A DNA stretch of 64,000 nt from Malus domestica (Eukaryota > Streptophyta > Magnoliopsida > Rosales > Rosaceae). Numbering within the stretch: the stretch's first letter is position 1; each line of letters opens with the position of its first letter. The DNA lies in NCBI RefSeq assembly GCF_042453785.1, contig NC_091668.1:1433501-1497500 (forward strand), in the 5' to 3' direction. The position numbers and the translations under genes are program-made. Under the pieces are notes generated by a model, which was not told where the DNA came from, ran no database searches, and saw nothing but the letters and a program-made list of their open reading frames with translations. This document shows positions 1 through 10,938 of this stretch, in pieces.

Positions 1-310
1 GTACCTCCTCATTCCACCACCAAGATTCCTTTTGGTGTGGGGCAAAGCTTGGACTCTCCTAATACCTCTTTTGCTACTTTTCGGATACAACTAGCCATGG
101 AATCCCACATTTGGTTAGCTTCCCCCTCTCTATCCCACACACACTGGGTGATTACTTTCTCTTTGAAAATGACTTGTTTTTCTTCTTTTATATTCCACCA
201 TCTAGTCCTTGGGCACTTCCAAGTCTTGTTCTTTTTTCTCACTCTTTTGATATGTACATCCATCACCAATAAGCGATGTTGATTAGCCACGCTCTCTCCT
301 GGTATAACAA
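1..310 (-). mobile_element. RTE-like LINE fragment (region between endonuclease and RT)
   Basis: The minus strand from about 300 down to 9 reads as the segment that lies upstream of the reverse transcriptase in plant RTE-type LINEs (basic stretch HIKRVRKKNKTWK, then TRWWN and KEKVITQCVWD, ending KEVLGESK). The frame shifts near its low-coordinate end, where a WWWNEE-like segment is expected in another frame. No endonuclease or RT domain is present, so this is a dead fragment cut by the window edge. It probably belongs to the same family as the RT copy at 29448-31203. Its high-coordinate end abuts the start of the SH3P2 duplication block at about 320. Family recall is the basis; only the translation is seen. 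Confidence 0.7.
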
Positions 311-1039
311 GCCAATAAAACAATAATTCACTGTATAAATCATTTTTTCAACTTTAAAGTGTGGCTTAAAAAGAAGCTTTAAACAAGTAGCAATAATTTC
401 ATATTGAAAAATAAAACCTATTTCATGGATATTACAAGAGCCATTATTTTGAAAAACACACATTTTGGTTCTTCGCTGCTTGACTTTTAAGAAGATCTTT
501 GTCCTTGTGACGATTCAAATTCTTTAAAATATCTCTGCAACGGAATAAACAAAACCAATCTAGGCCAAAATTGACTTGTTCGATTTGATTATGTTCATTG
601 ATTTTTCTGTTCACATGTTTACCCCTACTTGCCATATAGTTTTGGGGTGTTAGCGCATAGTGCTCTTCTCTTTACACACCAGTTTCAATTTTATTCTTCG
701 TAAATTAAGAGACCGTTTGATAATCATTTCGTTTTCAATTTAAAAAAATATAAAAAACTAAATGAAGTTTTCAAAATTTGACCTAGAATTTTCGCTTTTG
801 GTTTTCAATTTTAATTTTTTTAAAAACAACTGAAAACTAAAAATAGTTACAAAAAGAATTTTTCAGTTTTTAATTTACAAAAAAGTAAAAACTGAAAACT
901 CTATACTATAGACTAAAAATTAAAAAGTGAAATCGAAATGGGCTCTCAACAAAATTGAAAAAAGACTCGGCTGAATTACTGAATTCAAAGCAGGGCTTAT
1001 TAACGTTACGAGGCCCAATGGATCTATATAAATATTTTT

Positions 1040-1197
1040 CGTTTTTTTTTTTAACAAACGATATTATTTATATAGGCTTAATCTTACCGTAGGCTAACAA
1101 TAATGTGATTCAAATTTGTTTTTCGTAAGAATCGAACTTAAAACTTCTCATTTACAAATGCAGACAAAATCCACTAAACTGTAGTATTGAGTGGCTC
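1040..1197 (+). repeat. Dispersed repeat (aacaaacgatatta family)
   Basis: A T-run followed by aacaaacgatattat, then a segment ending at a gagtggctcg-like border. Related copies occur at about 22445-22602 (the block B counterpart), 7665-7835 and 33760-33903. All share the core taacaataatgtggttcaaatt and a cctaaaacttctcacttac-like stretch. The copies outside the duplicated blocks show that it is a dispersed repeat. The transposon class is not determinable from these copies. Confidence 0.6.
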
Positions 1198-2631
1198 GTT
1201 ATTTTATTTTATATTTTAAGAAAAAAGAAAGAAAGCAATGAAAAGCTGTACATAAAATAAATACAAAAAGGAATGAAATGAAGAAGAGTGGGAGACTAAC
1301 GTTTAATTTAAGATAAAGAAAGAAAGGTAATCGCACCACGACGGCGGCGACGTGGCGGTCATTTAACGGAAAATAACAGACAAATCAGCCTCCAGATCAA
1401 GTCTTGAAGCACAACTCTGAAAAATCGAGACTACCTACAGCTGAGCTCCGACCAACCGTTGATGGATGCAATCAGGAAGCTCAGAGATCAGGTCGCCAAG
1501 CAACAGCAGGTACTCCCTCTCGTTTGATTCCGAATTTGTATTTCTGTATGGATTTTGATATGAACATAATCTGCGTTGATTGCGAGATACTGAGATTGCT
1601 TAATGAAATAATATTTATATAATTATTCGAGTTGAATTGGATCGATTCGAATTCAAATAGAATTTCACTAATTCTGAGCTGTTTGGGGATGTGTTGGAGT
1701 GCAATGTTGATGAATTTCTGAAATTTTGAGCTAGGTGTTGCTAATTACTTATCGATTTTTGATGTAACTGGATGCTTAATTTTTACATTTTCGGAAAACT
1801 TGAAGCGAAAATGGCATATAATTCAACGTTCCATGCTTCATTAATGCATATGAGTTAGTCGAAGCTTTATCGAGTTTGCTTTTGATTATTTTGTGAACAC
1901 CGTCAGGCTGTGTTCAAACAATTTTCTGGTGGCATATATGGGGGATCGGATAATGTTGCCTCGGATGAAAATGAATTTCAACAGCATCAGAAACTCGAGA
2001 AGCTGTACATATCAACTCGTGCTGCCAAGGTTGCTACGCTTATTTTTGTCTGTGCTTTAAACGAGCATCACGTTAGTTGTGTTACCTATCGTTTTTTGCT
2101 TCTTCTTTAACAGCATTACCAAAAGGAAATTGTCCGCGGAGTGGAAGGTTACATTGTGGCCGGTTCAAAGCACGTTGAAATAGGTATGTTGCTTGAAATG
2201 CGTTGTCTTTTCTTGGGAGTTTGGATATGAATTCATGTTGGTTTTATCAGTTGGTATACATAATACTTTTTCAACAGGTACCAAGCTATCAGAAGATAGC
2301 AGGAAATATGGTTCTGAAAAGACTTGCACCGGTGGTAACACATTGTCGAGAGCTGCACTGAGTTTTGGAAGAGCTCGGGCCCAAATGGAAAGAGAGTGCG
2401 GAGTTCTACTGAAAGCCCTTGGCACACAGGTTTAAGTCAAATTATTACTATACAATGGCTCATTAAGTAAAAATCAAATATTGCCAGGGCCGGTTTCATA
2501 CAAATGGAATTTCAACCTACTAATTTTCGTGTGCATTTGATCATTTCGAAAGAAATTTACAGTAAAAATTGTTTCCATTTTCACGTGTGGTTCAAGAACT
2601 GGACTACTTTTTGTGTTATTATGCATCATAT

Positions 2632-2796
2632 AAGAGGTCGCACTTGGTGCGATGGCAAGTGCCTTCGCCCATGAGCGGTAGGTCTCGGGTTCGAGACTTG
2701 GGAGCAGCCTCTCCATAAATGGGGGTAAGGTTAGCCGACATTCACCTCTCCCAGACCCTGTGTAAAGCGGGAGCCTTGTGCACTGGGTACGACCTT
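2632..2796 (+). mobile_element. tRNA-derived SINE (Au-like)
   Basis: About 165 bp with an RNA polymerase III A-box-like segment (cttggtgcgatggcaagtgc) and a B box (ggttcgagacttgg). It ends in gcgggagccttgtgcactgg and gacctt. It is flanked by the perfect 12-bp target duplication tatgcatcatat (2620-2631 and 2797-2808). The orthologous position in block B (about 24020) is an empty site, so insertion came after the duplication or was lost there. The 3' motif resembles that of the plant Au SINE family (from memory). A second copy lies at 49428-49593. Confidence 0.88.
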
Positions 2797-2887
2797 TATG
2801 CATCATATGACAAACTGGTTCACCATTTCTTTCTATAGGTTTGCATAATAACTCTTTCTGTGCTTATCAATTTGCCTGTGTAGGTTG

Positions 2888-3541
2888 TGTTAGGTTTTTG
2901 GCTCAAAATTAGGATGATGCAATAAATTAGGTTTCTGTTAACTATTTGGTTTTGGTGTTCTATTTGGGTTTGGTTTTGACTTCTTAGTTAGTTTCCTTGG
3001 TGGAGAGATTTTGTTAATTACCTATTTGATTTGGATTTGGATTTATTTCATATTAGGATTCTTATTGTAACCTAAGTCCTATGCACTATAAATAGGACCT
3101 TAGGGTTAGTGTATTTAGTGTGCTTCATCATGGTTTAGAGAGCTTTTCTCTATTTTGGTTTTGGGTGGAGGTCACCGTTTGGAGTCACGAGCGTGGCAAA
3201 TTCATGGCTCATTCGTTTGGCAAATTTGGTGAGAGTCAATTTGTGAGTTTGTGAGTTAGAAAGCAATTTGGGAGAATCTTCTCCGTTTGTTTTGAGTTCT
3301 CTACTCATTTGGTTTAGGGTTTGTAATTTGTGGGATTTAGGTTGTGAGAGTTTAAACACTCTTTTGTAATCTCCATTTGTTTAGTGAAATTCCTTGCCGT
3401 GCTTCGCCCGTGGAGTAGGCTTTACGCCGAACCACGTAAATCTCGTGTTAGTTTGAGATTGTTTGTTTTAGCTTTCACCTATGACGTTGATATTTGGTAC
3501 TTTGTTATAATTCGCTTCCGTTTGCGCATAAAAGTACAACA
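2888..3541 (+). repeat. 5' LTR of the copia-type element
   Basis: Begins tgttaggtttttggctc and ends aagtacaaca. It is nearly identical to 4136-4792, which implies fairly recent insertion. The primer-binding site starts 3 bp after its end. Confidence 0.95.
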
Positions 3542-3571
3542 AGTGGTATCAGAGCCCAGGTTTCGGCTTGG

Positions 3572-3850
3572 GCTTTGCTTAGCAGTCACTCTGAAGCCTT
3601 CTGTGTTGATATTGAAAAGTTCGAAGGTAATGACTTTGGTATTTGGCAATTGAAGATGCGTGCTTTGGTAGTTCAAGGAAGGAATAAGGAAAAGAGCAAA
3701 CTTGGAAAGAACACTTGTAGCTATTGTTATAAGGAAGGCCATTGGAAAGTAGATTGCCCTAAACTCAAGGGCAAAAACAAGCCGTTTGATAAGTCTTTTG
3801 CTAATGTTGATGCAAACATTGCAGAAGATCATTGTTCTGAACTCCTCTAA
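3572..3850 (+). pseudogene. gag remnant with CCHC zinc knuckle
   Basis: An open frame just after the primer-binding site encodes the copia gag start (EKFEGNDFGIWQLKMRAL). It then jumps to a zinc knuckle of the form C-x2-C-x4-H-x4-C (CSYCYKEGHWKVDC) followed by a short tail ending EDHCSELL. The central gag region that normally separates these parts is deleted. The product could at most be a small nucleic-acid-binding peptide. From about 3851 to the 3' LTR no polymerase domain is seen. Confidence 0.75.
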
Positions 3851-4135
3851 ATGTTATGTGAGGAGGTGGAGCTTGGTACTCAAGCTCTTTGGGTGGAGTG
3901 CAATTCACACTTTTTGTTCATATGTTCAAGCTTTTGCTTGGATTTTGTTTCGTATTTGTTAGTTTCCATAATGGAATTTGTTGGAGAAGGCATTGGAGGA
4001 AATTTCAAGTTTGAAGACTTTTGGATTTTTTGAGTCTAGGTGGAGATCAGTTTCAAAAGAATTTGGTGCACGTTTGCGTTTGTATTTTGGTATCCCAAAT
4101 TTGGAAGTTTGCTAATTTCTCGCCGAGGTGGAGAT

Positions 4136-4792
4136 TGTTAGGTTTTTGGCTCAAAATTAGGATGATGCAATAAATTAGGTTTCTGTTACCTATTTGGTTT
4201 TGGTGTCCTATTTGGGTTGGGTTTTGACTTTTTAGTTAGTTTCCTTGGTGGAGAGATTTGTTAATTACCTATTTGATTTGGATTTGGATTTATTTCCTAT
4301 TAGGATTCTTATTGTAACCTAAGTCCTATGCACTATAAATAGGACCTTAGGGTTAGTGTATTTAGTGTGCCTCATCATGGTTTAGAGAGCTTTTCTCTAT
4401 TTTGGTTTTGGGTGGAGGTCACCGTTTGAAGTCATGAGTGTGTGGCAAATTCATGGCTCATTCGTTTGGCAAATTTGGTGAGAGTCAATTTGTGAGTTTG
4501 TGAGTTGGAAAGCAATTTGGGAGAATCTTCTCCGTTTGTTTTGAGTTCTCTACTCTTTTGGTTTAGGGTTTGTAATTTGTGGGATTTAGGTTGTGAGAGT
4601 TTAAACACTCTTTTGCAATCTCCGTTTGTTTAGTGAAATTCCTTGCCGTGCTTTGCCCGTGAAGTAGGCTTTATGCCGAACCACGTAAATCTCTTGTGTT
4701 AGTTTGAGATTGTTTGTTTTAGCTTTCACCTATGACGTTGATATTTGGTACTTTGTTATAATTCGCTTCCGTTTGCGCATAAAAGTACAACA
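4136..4792 (+). repeat. 3' LTR of the copia-type element
   Basis: A second copy of the 2888-3541 repeat. Its terminal CA plus the first G of the target duplication forms the AG in front of SH3P2 exon 5 (4794), so the insertion recreated a splice acceptor. Confidence 0.95.
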
Positions 4793-6086
4793 GGTTGCAG
4801 AGCCTTTAAGAGCAATGATAGTGGGAACACCCTTGGAGGATGCTCGACATCTAACTCAACGATATGCTAGAATGCGGCAAGAAGCTGAAGCTCAGGTATA
4901 TGCAGTTTCTTCTGTTTCCTACCAATTTTATACTACAGTGATTTTACATGTTACATGGTGATCATACATTTCTCGGTTAACTTTTTTTGTTTTCTTTTAA
5001 AAGTGTTTGTTCATTTTGAGACAATCATGCATTGGTATTTATAGAGAACGCAAAATCTTAAGATGTTTAATGTAACTTGTTGAGATTGCTTCATTACTTG
5101 AAGCTTTGTTGTAATTTGGTTTTTGTTTTTTTTTTATTACTCCTTCAGATTTGTCTATATATACTAACTTGCACCGGGATAGGCTATAGATGTTTCCAGA
5201 CGCCAGGCCAAAGTACGGGATTCTGCAGGTAATGCTGACATTATCATGAAACTAGAAGCTGCTGAAGCCAAGCTTCAGGAGCTGCAGTCTAGCGTTGCAA
5301 TATTGGGAAAAGAAGCTAGTGCAGCTATGGCTGCTGTTGAAGGTCAACAACAAAGATTGACTCTTCAGCGGCTTCTTGCGATGGTAAAGGATTGCCTTCT
5401 CCTTTTTATTTAAGTGTTAAGACCTTGGCCTGTTCTAGTTACAAGACTGAAAAGGAAATTAATTTTGTAAATTTGTGATTTTTCGTCCCCATTCAAGGTT
5501 GAAGGAGAACGCAACTATCATCAGAACGTTCTTTAGATACTTGATCAGCTTGAAGGCGAGGTATGAAATATCCTAAAGTCTTCCTTTCAGCATGACAATT
5601 TCTTTTCCCAATTCATTTGGCTGTATATTATTCTAGTGTCTTGCTACTAAAAGCAGAGATCATTGACAGTATTTGTTGGGACAGATTTTATCAGAAAAGC
5701 AGCGAATTGAAGCATCGCATAGTCCGCCTACCGAGGACACTATGCCTCCACCACCATCTTATGAGGATCTCGGCCGTAGCTTTGCTTCTGAAACCTGTGA
5801 TGAATTGACAGAGTTGAGGGACTCTTCTCTTTCTTAGGAGAGGTATCTTTATGCTATTGTTGTTGTATCCAAGTTTTAGTCTGTTCGACTCTTTAGTTTC
5901 TAGTAACTGTTTCTTTTCGCCTACCGCAGGTTATTTACACCTTCCACGCTGTAACTGATGTGGAGTTAAGTTTGTCATTCGGGAATTACGTTGTCGTCCG
6001 GAAGGTTCTGTCGTCTTTCCTGCTTGCATGCTTTCATCTTATATTCATGTTCGGATTTATTTCTTTCGTATTGAGGTTAAATTTTC

Positions 6087-7076
6087 ATGTTCAAAGACGT
6101 TCACTCAGGTATGTTCGTCAATGCATAGGCATTAGCACACCACCGAGTGCATTAGAATATGGATTTCAGTTTTGGGTGCTGCATGCATTAATGTAGTTTG
6201 TCTGGTTTTGGTTATTGCTGCCGCTGAGCATGAGTGGCTTTCTGTAGTTGCTGAGAGTTATATTGTGAGCATAATTCATACAGCAGCTTTCATATACGGC
6301 ACATGTAGTCGGCAGCACTGCATTTAGAAAGAGAAAGTTATATTTTCTTCACTGTTTATTGAAAACTTATATGTTGCATGTTCTGACTTTTAAAGTGAGT
6401 CGGCATCAGAGTTTTTATTTGAGAAAAATCAGTTTTGTGTCCATGTGTTTTCAAAGAAAATATTTTAGTTTTTAATCACTGATTTTTCATTGTGCTTCAA
6501 TTAGAAATCAATTATGAGAATGTGCCTTGTGATTTTCGTAATTGGTTGATTTCAAAAAATCTTTACATTTCATACATTCTGCATGATCACATTAGGATCT
6601 TGCAAAGTTCAAGGACACAGTGATTGACTGTCGCGTTAGTGTCGTGCCACTTTCACTTGAAAGCTGAAGAGAGATCGAGTAGCAAAGCTCAATGAAAAAA
6701 ATTGCCTACTAGTATGTGGGTCTAGTTAATGAGTTTTGTAAGTCTTTCTATACTCATTTGTCCTGGCTTAAGAGTTTGAGGATTTTCTCAATGATGAGTT
6801 TTACCTTATTAAATCCTACATCATGTGTACACTTGTTATTTGTCTTTTTAATTGCAAATGTGTAGGATAATCTTTCACTTATTTTCTTGTAGTGAACTCT
6901 ATCTTAGACATTCATCAACATTTAGAGTTTACGACAGAGGACTTTGCTACCATATTATCAGTGCATTGATTAATTTGTAAAGCGCCCATTTATCCTAATT
7001 ATAAAATATATCCTAATTATAAAATATAATCTGTACAAGACATTAACAGTTTGGATGTCATGTATGGCCACATCCT
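6087..7076. other. Intergenic, no gene seen
   Basis: Sequence after the break in SH3P2 copy A. There is no protein of recognisable family on either strand. The first few hundred bases could be the original 3' untranslated region left after loss of the last exon, but copy B cannot confirm this because its own 3' flank is replaced by a gypsy fragment. Confidence 0.4.
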
Positions 7077-7085
7077 TTATTTTCA

Positions 7086-7388
7086 GAATAATGCTATTCA
7101 TACCATGTTTTTATATCATATTTATATACCACTTTAAGTGGCATCTGATGTAAACAACCACATTATTTGAAAAATTTGCAAAACTCAAGGAAAGGAAAGA
7201 GAAAGACTCTTTGTATACCATAATTGTCATTTAATTAACTAATTTTTCTTAATTATGAGTTTATTAAATAATGAACTAAATTTAAAAATCTGATTAATTC
7301 AAATTATGTGTCAGTTCACATCACATCAAATGCCACCGAAAATGGTATGAAAATGTTGTATAAAAACATGGTATGAATAACATTACTC
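7086..7388. mobile_element. MULE-type MITE
   Basis: A 303-bp element with long terminal inverted repeats. The left end reads taatgctattcataccatg and the reverse complement of the right end reads taatgttattcataccatg; similarity continues for about 70 bp. The flanks are 9-bp near-identical repeats (ttattttca at 7077-7085, ttatttcca at 7389-7397), the length made by Mutator-like transposases. It is non-coding. Confidence 0.8.
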
Positions 7389-8123
7389 TTATTTCCACCA
7401 TTCTTATCAACTGGATGGGGATAGATTGTCTTTATCTCACAAACCCATAATGTGGCAATCGTCCATTAGAAAGGTAATGTACGTTTTGAAAATCGTGGTA
7501 AATATTGAATAAGTAATGACGCCTCTAAAAATAAAATTTAGTTATTTGAAAGAATCTTTCATAAAATAAAGTAACGAATAATCAACAAAAGTAGCAGTAC
7601 ACCAAGTTGAATCCTTTTCAACGTTGAAATGAAATATGAAAGTAGATCAAGTTTATATTATTCATCTACTTTTTTTTTTATTTTAATAAACGATATTATC
7701 TACACTAAAGAGATAGAGTTGGCTAAGTCTCACAATGGACTAGCAATAATATGGTTCAAATTCACATTTGACGAGAATCAAACCAAGTGAAGAGAAATAT
7801 CATTAGACCGTAACATTATTCATCAACTTTTAAATTCATCCACTTTTAAATAATAAACAATCAAGAAAAACATTGCACGGGGTCCCCTCTCGTCACTTAC
7901 CACTAGTGCCATCACTTACCTGAGCAAAAGAGATATTTCCAATTGCTTGACCCAAACAAGCATTGAGTTCATCCATCAATAACAGGTCCACATCTCAACC
8001 CAAATATAATAACGTCAAAGGAGAGGGGAAAATGAGAAGGAAACTCTGGAGGGTAGAGGGAAGGAAAAGGAGAAAAGGACAAAGGAGAAAAGGACAAAGG
8101 GAGAAGGGAAAAGTAGAAAGGGA
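7389..8123. other. Intergenic with dispersed repeat and purine-rich tract
   Basis: Contains a degenerate copy of the aacaaacgatatta repeat (about 7665-7835). From about 8030 there is a purine-rich, partly repetitive tract (aaaggagaaaaggacaaagg) into which the hAT element inserted; the same kind of tract resumes at 14533. No gene is visible. Confidence 0.5.
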
Positions 8124-9469
8124 AGGAGGACCACAGTAGAAAATATCGATAATATCGGCGAAATATCGCCGATATTATCGTTTTTTTGGGACCCCGATAT
8201 TTTAGTAACTATCCAACTTGTTTTCGGCAGAATATCGCGATATTATATCGCGATATTTTCGAAACTATCGCGATATTTGGTATGGACTCATCGGAGAACA
8301 CGGCCGGAGCAAATAATCCGAAACCCTAAATCCCCAAATGCTAAATCAAAGCAAATGAACTGAATCTACAATACAGGATTCCGAGAAGAACGATTTCAGT
8401 ACAAAAATCAACATGTTTACAAGCCGAGAAGAACGATTTCAGTACAAAATTCAAAGCAAATGAACCGATTCCTTAAATCCCCAAATTCGGATTCAAAGCA
8501 ACTGAACTGAATCCCTAATTCCTAAATCCCTAAAATCTATTTCAGTACAAAAATCAAGCAACATGCAGATAAATCGCAATCTGTACAAAAATAGAAACCC
8601 TAATTCCTAAATCCCTAAAATCAATTTCAGTACAACAAAGGTGCAACATGCAGAAAAATTGAAATCTGTACAAAAATTTAAAGTAATAGAGGGGAAGAAG
8701 AGAAGTAGGAGCCTGGAACATCGTCTTCCTCACGAATCCAAGACGGCTGGGACAAGTTCGTGCTCCTCAGTGGTGTCGACGGCTTGGACTACGGAGACAG
8801 AGGGAGACACGGAGACACGGACGGTTATGGAGTGGTGTCGACGGCTGGGTTTAGGGCGGGTGAGATAGGAGGAGCAGAGGGAGACAGGGAGACACGGAGA
8901 CACGGACGAAGAGGATCGAGATTCGAGAGATGATGTCTCTGTGTGTGTGTGGAAGAACTGGAGAAGGGGGAAGGGAGGGAGAAGACTGAGAACTTCTCGG
9001 TGAGAACGAAGGCTCAGACCGACCTCAGAGAGAGAAGAGAGAAGAGAGAAACTGAGAGGATTCGAGAATATGGTAGTGGAGTGGGAAATGAAAGATCGAG
9101 AGAGAGACCTCCGTGTGTGGTGTACGTGTGTGGTGTGCGTGTGTGGTGTGGTGGGGGGGTCTCGAAGTGTGTGTGTGGTGGAGTGTGAGTTCTTCAGTCT
9201 TTTTGACTGTCTGAGTGATGGTGTCTAAGAGAAAAAAGCATCCAATGCTCCAAATTATTCAAAACCAAATCATTCCAAACCTATGTCTACCTCTCTGATC
9301 CAATGATCCAAAGAACTTTTTGCAATTTCAGAACATGCACAACAAATACTACTGCTTTAATAATGAAAGCGTGTGACAGTCTTTCACATGCAAAACAGTG
9401 TCAATGTCTGTTATATACTTACATTCTTTCATCATCAGAGGCATTCACCGAATTTTAACTTACATTCTT

Positions 9470-10075
9470 CTTCCCATACCATTTTCAAAACCATTCCAGA
9501 TCCTTTCCAAAGCCAAGCAACACAAAGGCTTCCATATTTAAGGTAAGTTTACAAACTTAAATTTATATTATTGTAATTTATACAAAAACAAATAAATTTG
9601 TGTGCACTCGTATGTTAATTTTTTTTAAGTAATTACTTGCATGTTAATTATGTTAATTTTTGTAAGTAATTAAGTAATGTTAATATTAATTGTTTTAAGT
9701 AATTAAGTAATGTTGTATAATTATTCCCTAGGATAATTTTAATATGTTTAATGTTATTTATTATTTTATTTTCCTTACCATTTTCAAAGTCATTCCAGAT
9801 CCATTCCAAAGCTTGAACACAAAGGCTTCAATATTTAAGGTAAGTTTACAAACTTAAATTTATATTATTGTAATTTATACAACAACAAATAAATTTGTGT
9901 GGACTCGTATGTGAATCTTTTTAAGTAATTAATACTTGCATGTTAATTTTTGTAAGCAATTAAGTAATGTTAATATTAATTGTTTTAAGTAATTAAGTAA
10001 TGTTGTATAATTATTCCCTAGGATAATTTTAATATGTTTAATATTATTTATTATTTTATTTCTCTTACCATCTTC
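9470..10075 (+). repeat. About 0.3-kb direct repeat in the hAT leader
   Basis: The segment starting cattccagatc near 9490 recurs near 9790. Both copies contain cacaaaggctt, atatttaaggtaagttt and the AT-rich following 200 bp. Both carry a good splice-donor string (aaggtaagttt), so the 5' untranslated leader may have alternative donors that join the acceptor tatag just before the transposase ATG. Inference only. Confidence 0.7.
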
Positions 10076-10790
10076 ATTATCAAATTGGATTATTATTCAT
10101 TAATATTAGGTTTTTTTATTATCAAATTGGATTATTATTCTTTAATATTAGATTTTTTTATTATCAAATTGGATTATTATTCTTTTATATTAGGTTTTTT
10201 TATTATCAAATTGGATTATTATTCTTTTATATTAGGAATTTTTTTTATCAAATTGGTGGATTATTCATTAAATTTGATTATTATCAAATTGGATTATTAT
10301 TCATCACCATGTTTTATATTAGGATAATTTTTTTATCAAATTGGTGGATTATTCATTAAATTGGATTATTATCAAATTGGATTATTATTCATCACCATGT
10401 TTTATATTAGGATAATTTTTTTATCAAATTGGTGGATTATTCATTAAATTGGATTATTATCAAATTGGATTATTATTCATCACCATGTTTTATATTAGGA
10501 TAATTTTTTTATCAAATTGGTGGATTATTCATTAAATTGGATTATTATCAAATTGGATTATTATTCATCACCATGTTTTATATTAGGATAATTTTTTTAT
10601 CAAATTGGTGGATTATTCATTAAATTGGATTATTATCAAATTGGATTATTATTATCAAATTGGATTATTATTCATCACCATGTTTTATATTAGGATTTTT
10701 TTTTTATCAAATTGGATTATTATTCATTAAATTGAATTATTATCAAATTGGATTATTATTCATTAATATTAGGTTTTATTATTCCATATT
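10075..10790 (+). repeat. AT-rich minisatellite inside the hAT element
   Basis: Tandem copies built on atcaaattggattattatt. The 5' part has simple units of about 50 bp. The middle has about four copies of a unit near 90 bp containing catcaccatgttttatatta and attggtggattattc. The array lies between the leader repeat and the transposase start, probably within a leader intron. Short open frames across it (IKLDYYS repeats) are translations of the repeat, not genes. Confidence 0.85.
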
Positions 10791-10938
10791 ATTTGTATAA
10801 TTACTTAACTTTTTACAATCATTTTCTTTACTTTGTATTTAATTCTTCTGTAGAATAACTTTATTATTTAGGTTCTCTTATTTTTATCAAAAAATAATTG
10901 TCTAATTTTAATGAAAAATAAATATAGGTACATTTAAG

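Larger units (their letters stand above)
2888..4792 (+). mobile_element. Short non-autonomous Ty1/copia-type LTR retrotransposon
   Basis: A 1905-bp element bounded by the 5-bp target duplication ggttg (2883-2887 and 4793-4797). LTRs are 2888-3541 (654 bp) and 4136-4792 (657 bp), both tgttagg...acaaca, and differ at only scattered positions. A primer-binding site tggtatcagagcc (from 3544), complementary to initiator Met-tRNA, follows the 5' LTR. A purine tract (gaggtggagat) precedes the 3' LTR. The LTR contains a TATA-like cactataaatagg near 3084. Only a short gag remnant is inside; protease, integrase and RT are absent, so mobilisation would need a partner element. Confidence 0.95.
320..6086 (+). 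repeat. Duplication block A (SH3P2 pseudogene plus upstream flank)
   Basis: This stretch is a near-identical direct copy of 21729-32260 once transposon insertions are removed. Similarity begins at the shared string acaataattcac (320 and 21729), runs through about 1.1 kb of upstream DNA and nine of the ten SH3P2 exons, and stops in intron 9 after gaggttaaattttc (6086 and 32260). Block A alone holds the SINE at 2632-2796 and the LTR element at 2888-4792; block B alone holds the 24357-31203 composite. The final exon is absent from A. Confidence 0.93.
1462..6086 (+). pseudogene. SH3P2: SH3P2-like pseudogene (copy A)
   Basis: Nine exons match the intact copy B: 1462-1509, 1907-2029, 2114-2183, 2278-2429, 4794-4895, 5183-5383, 5498-5560, 5685-5842 and 5930-6004. 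The start [16 protein letters not shown] and the BAR-like coiled-coil region are preserved. Three lesions break it. Codon 13 of exon 7 is TAG (5534-5536) where copy B has CAG. Exon 8 is 158 nt against 153 in B, a +5 frameshift near 5823-5835. The last exon, which holds the second half of the SH3 domain (the [15 protein letters not shown] block), is missing. A truncated product of the first seven exons is conceivable but would lack SH3. Intron 4 is enlarged by a SINE and an LTR element. Confidence 0.93.

Noticed and set aside
8641-9188. Two open frames in a GA/GT-rich stretch
   Set aside because: Low-complexity composition (Arg/Glu and Val/Cys/Gly runs) inside the hAT leader; no domain seen.
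10034-10327. Open frame with IKLDYYS repeats
   Set aside because: It is a translation of the AT-rich minisatellite in the hAT leader and has no start context or family.
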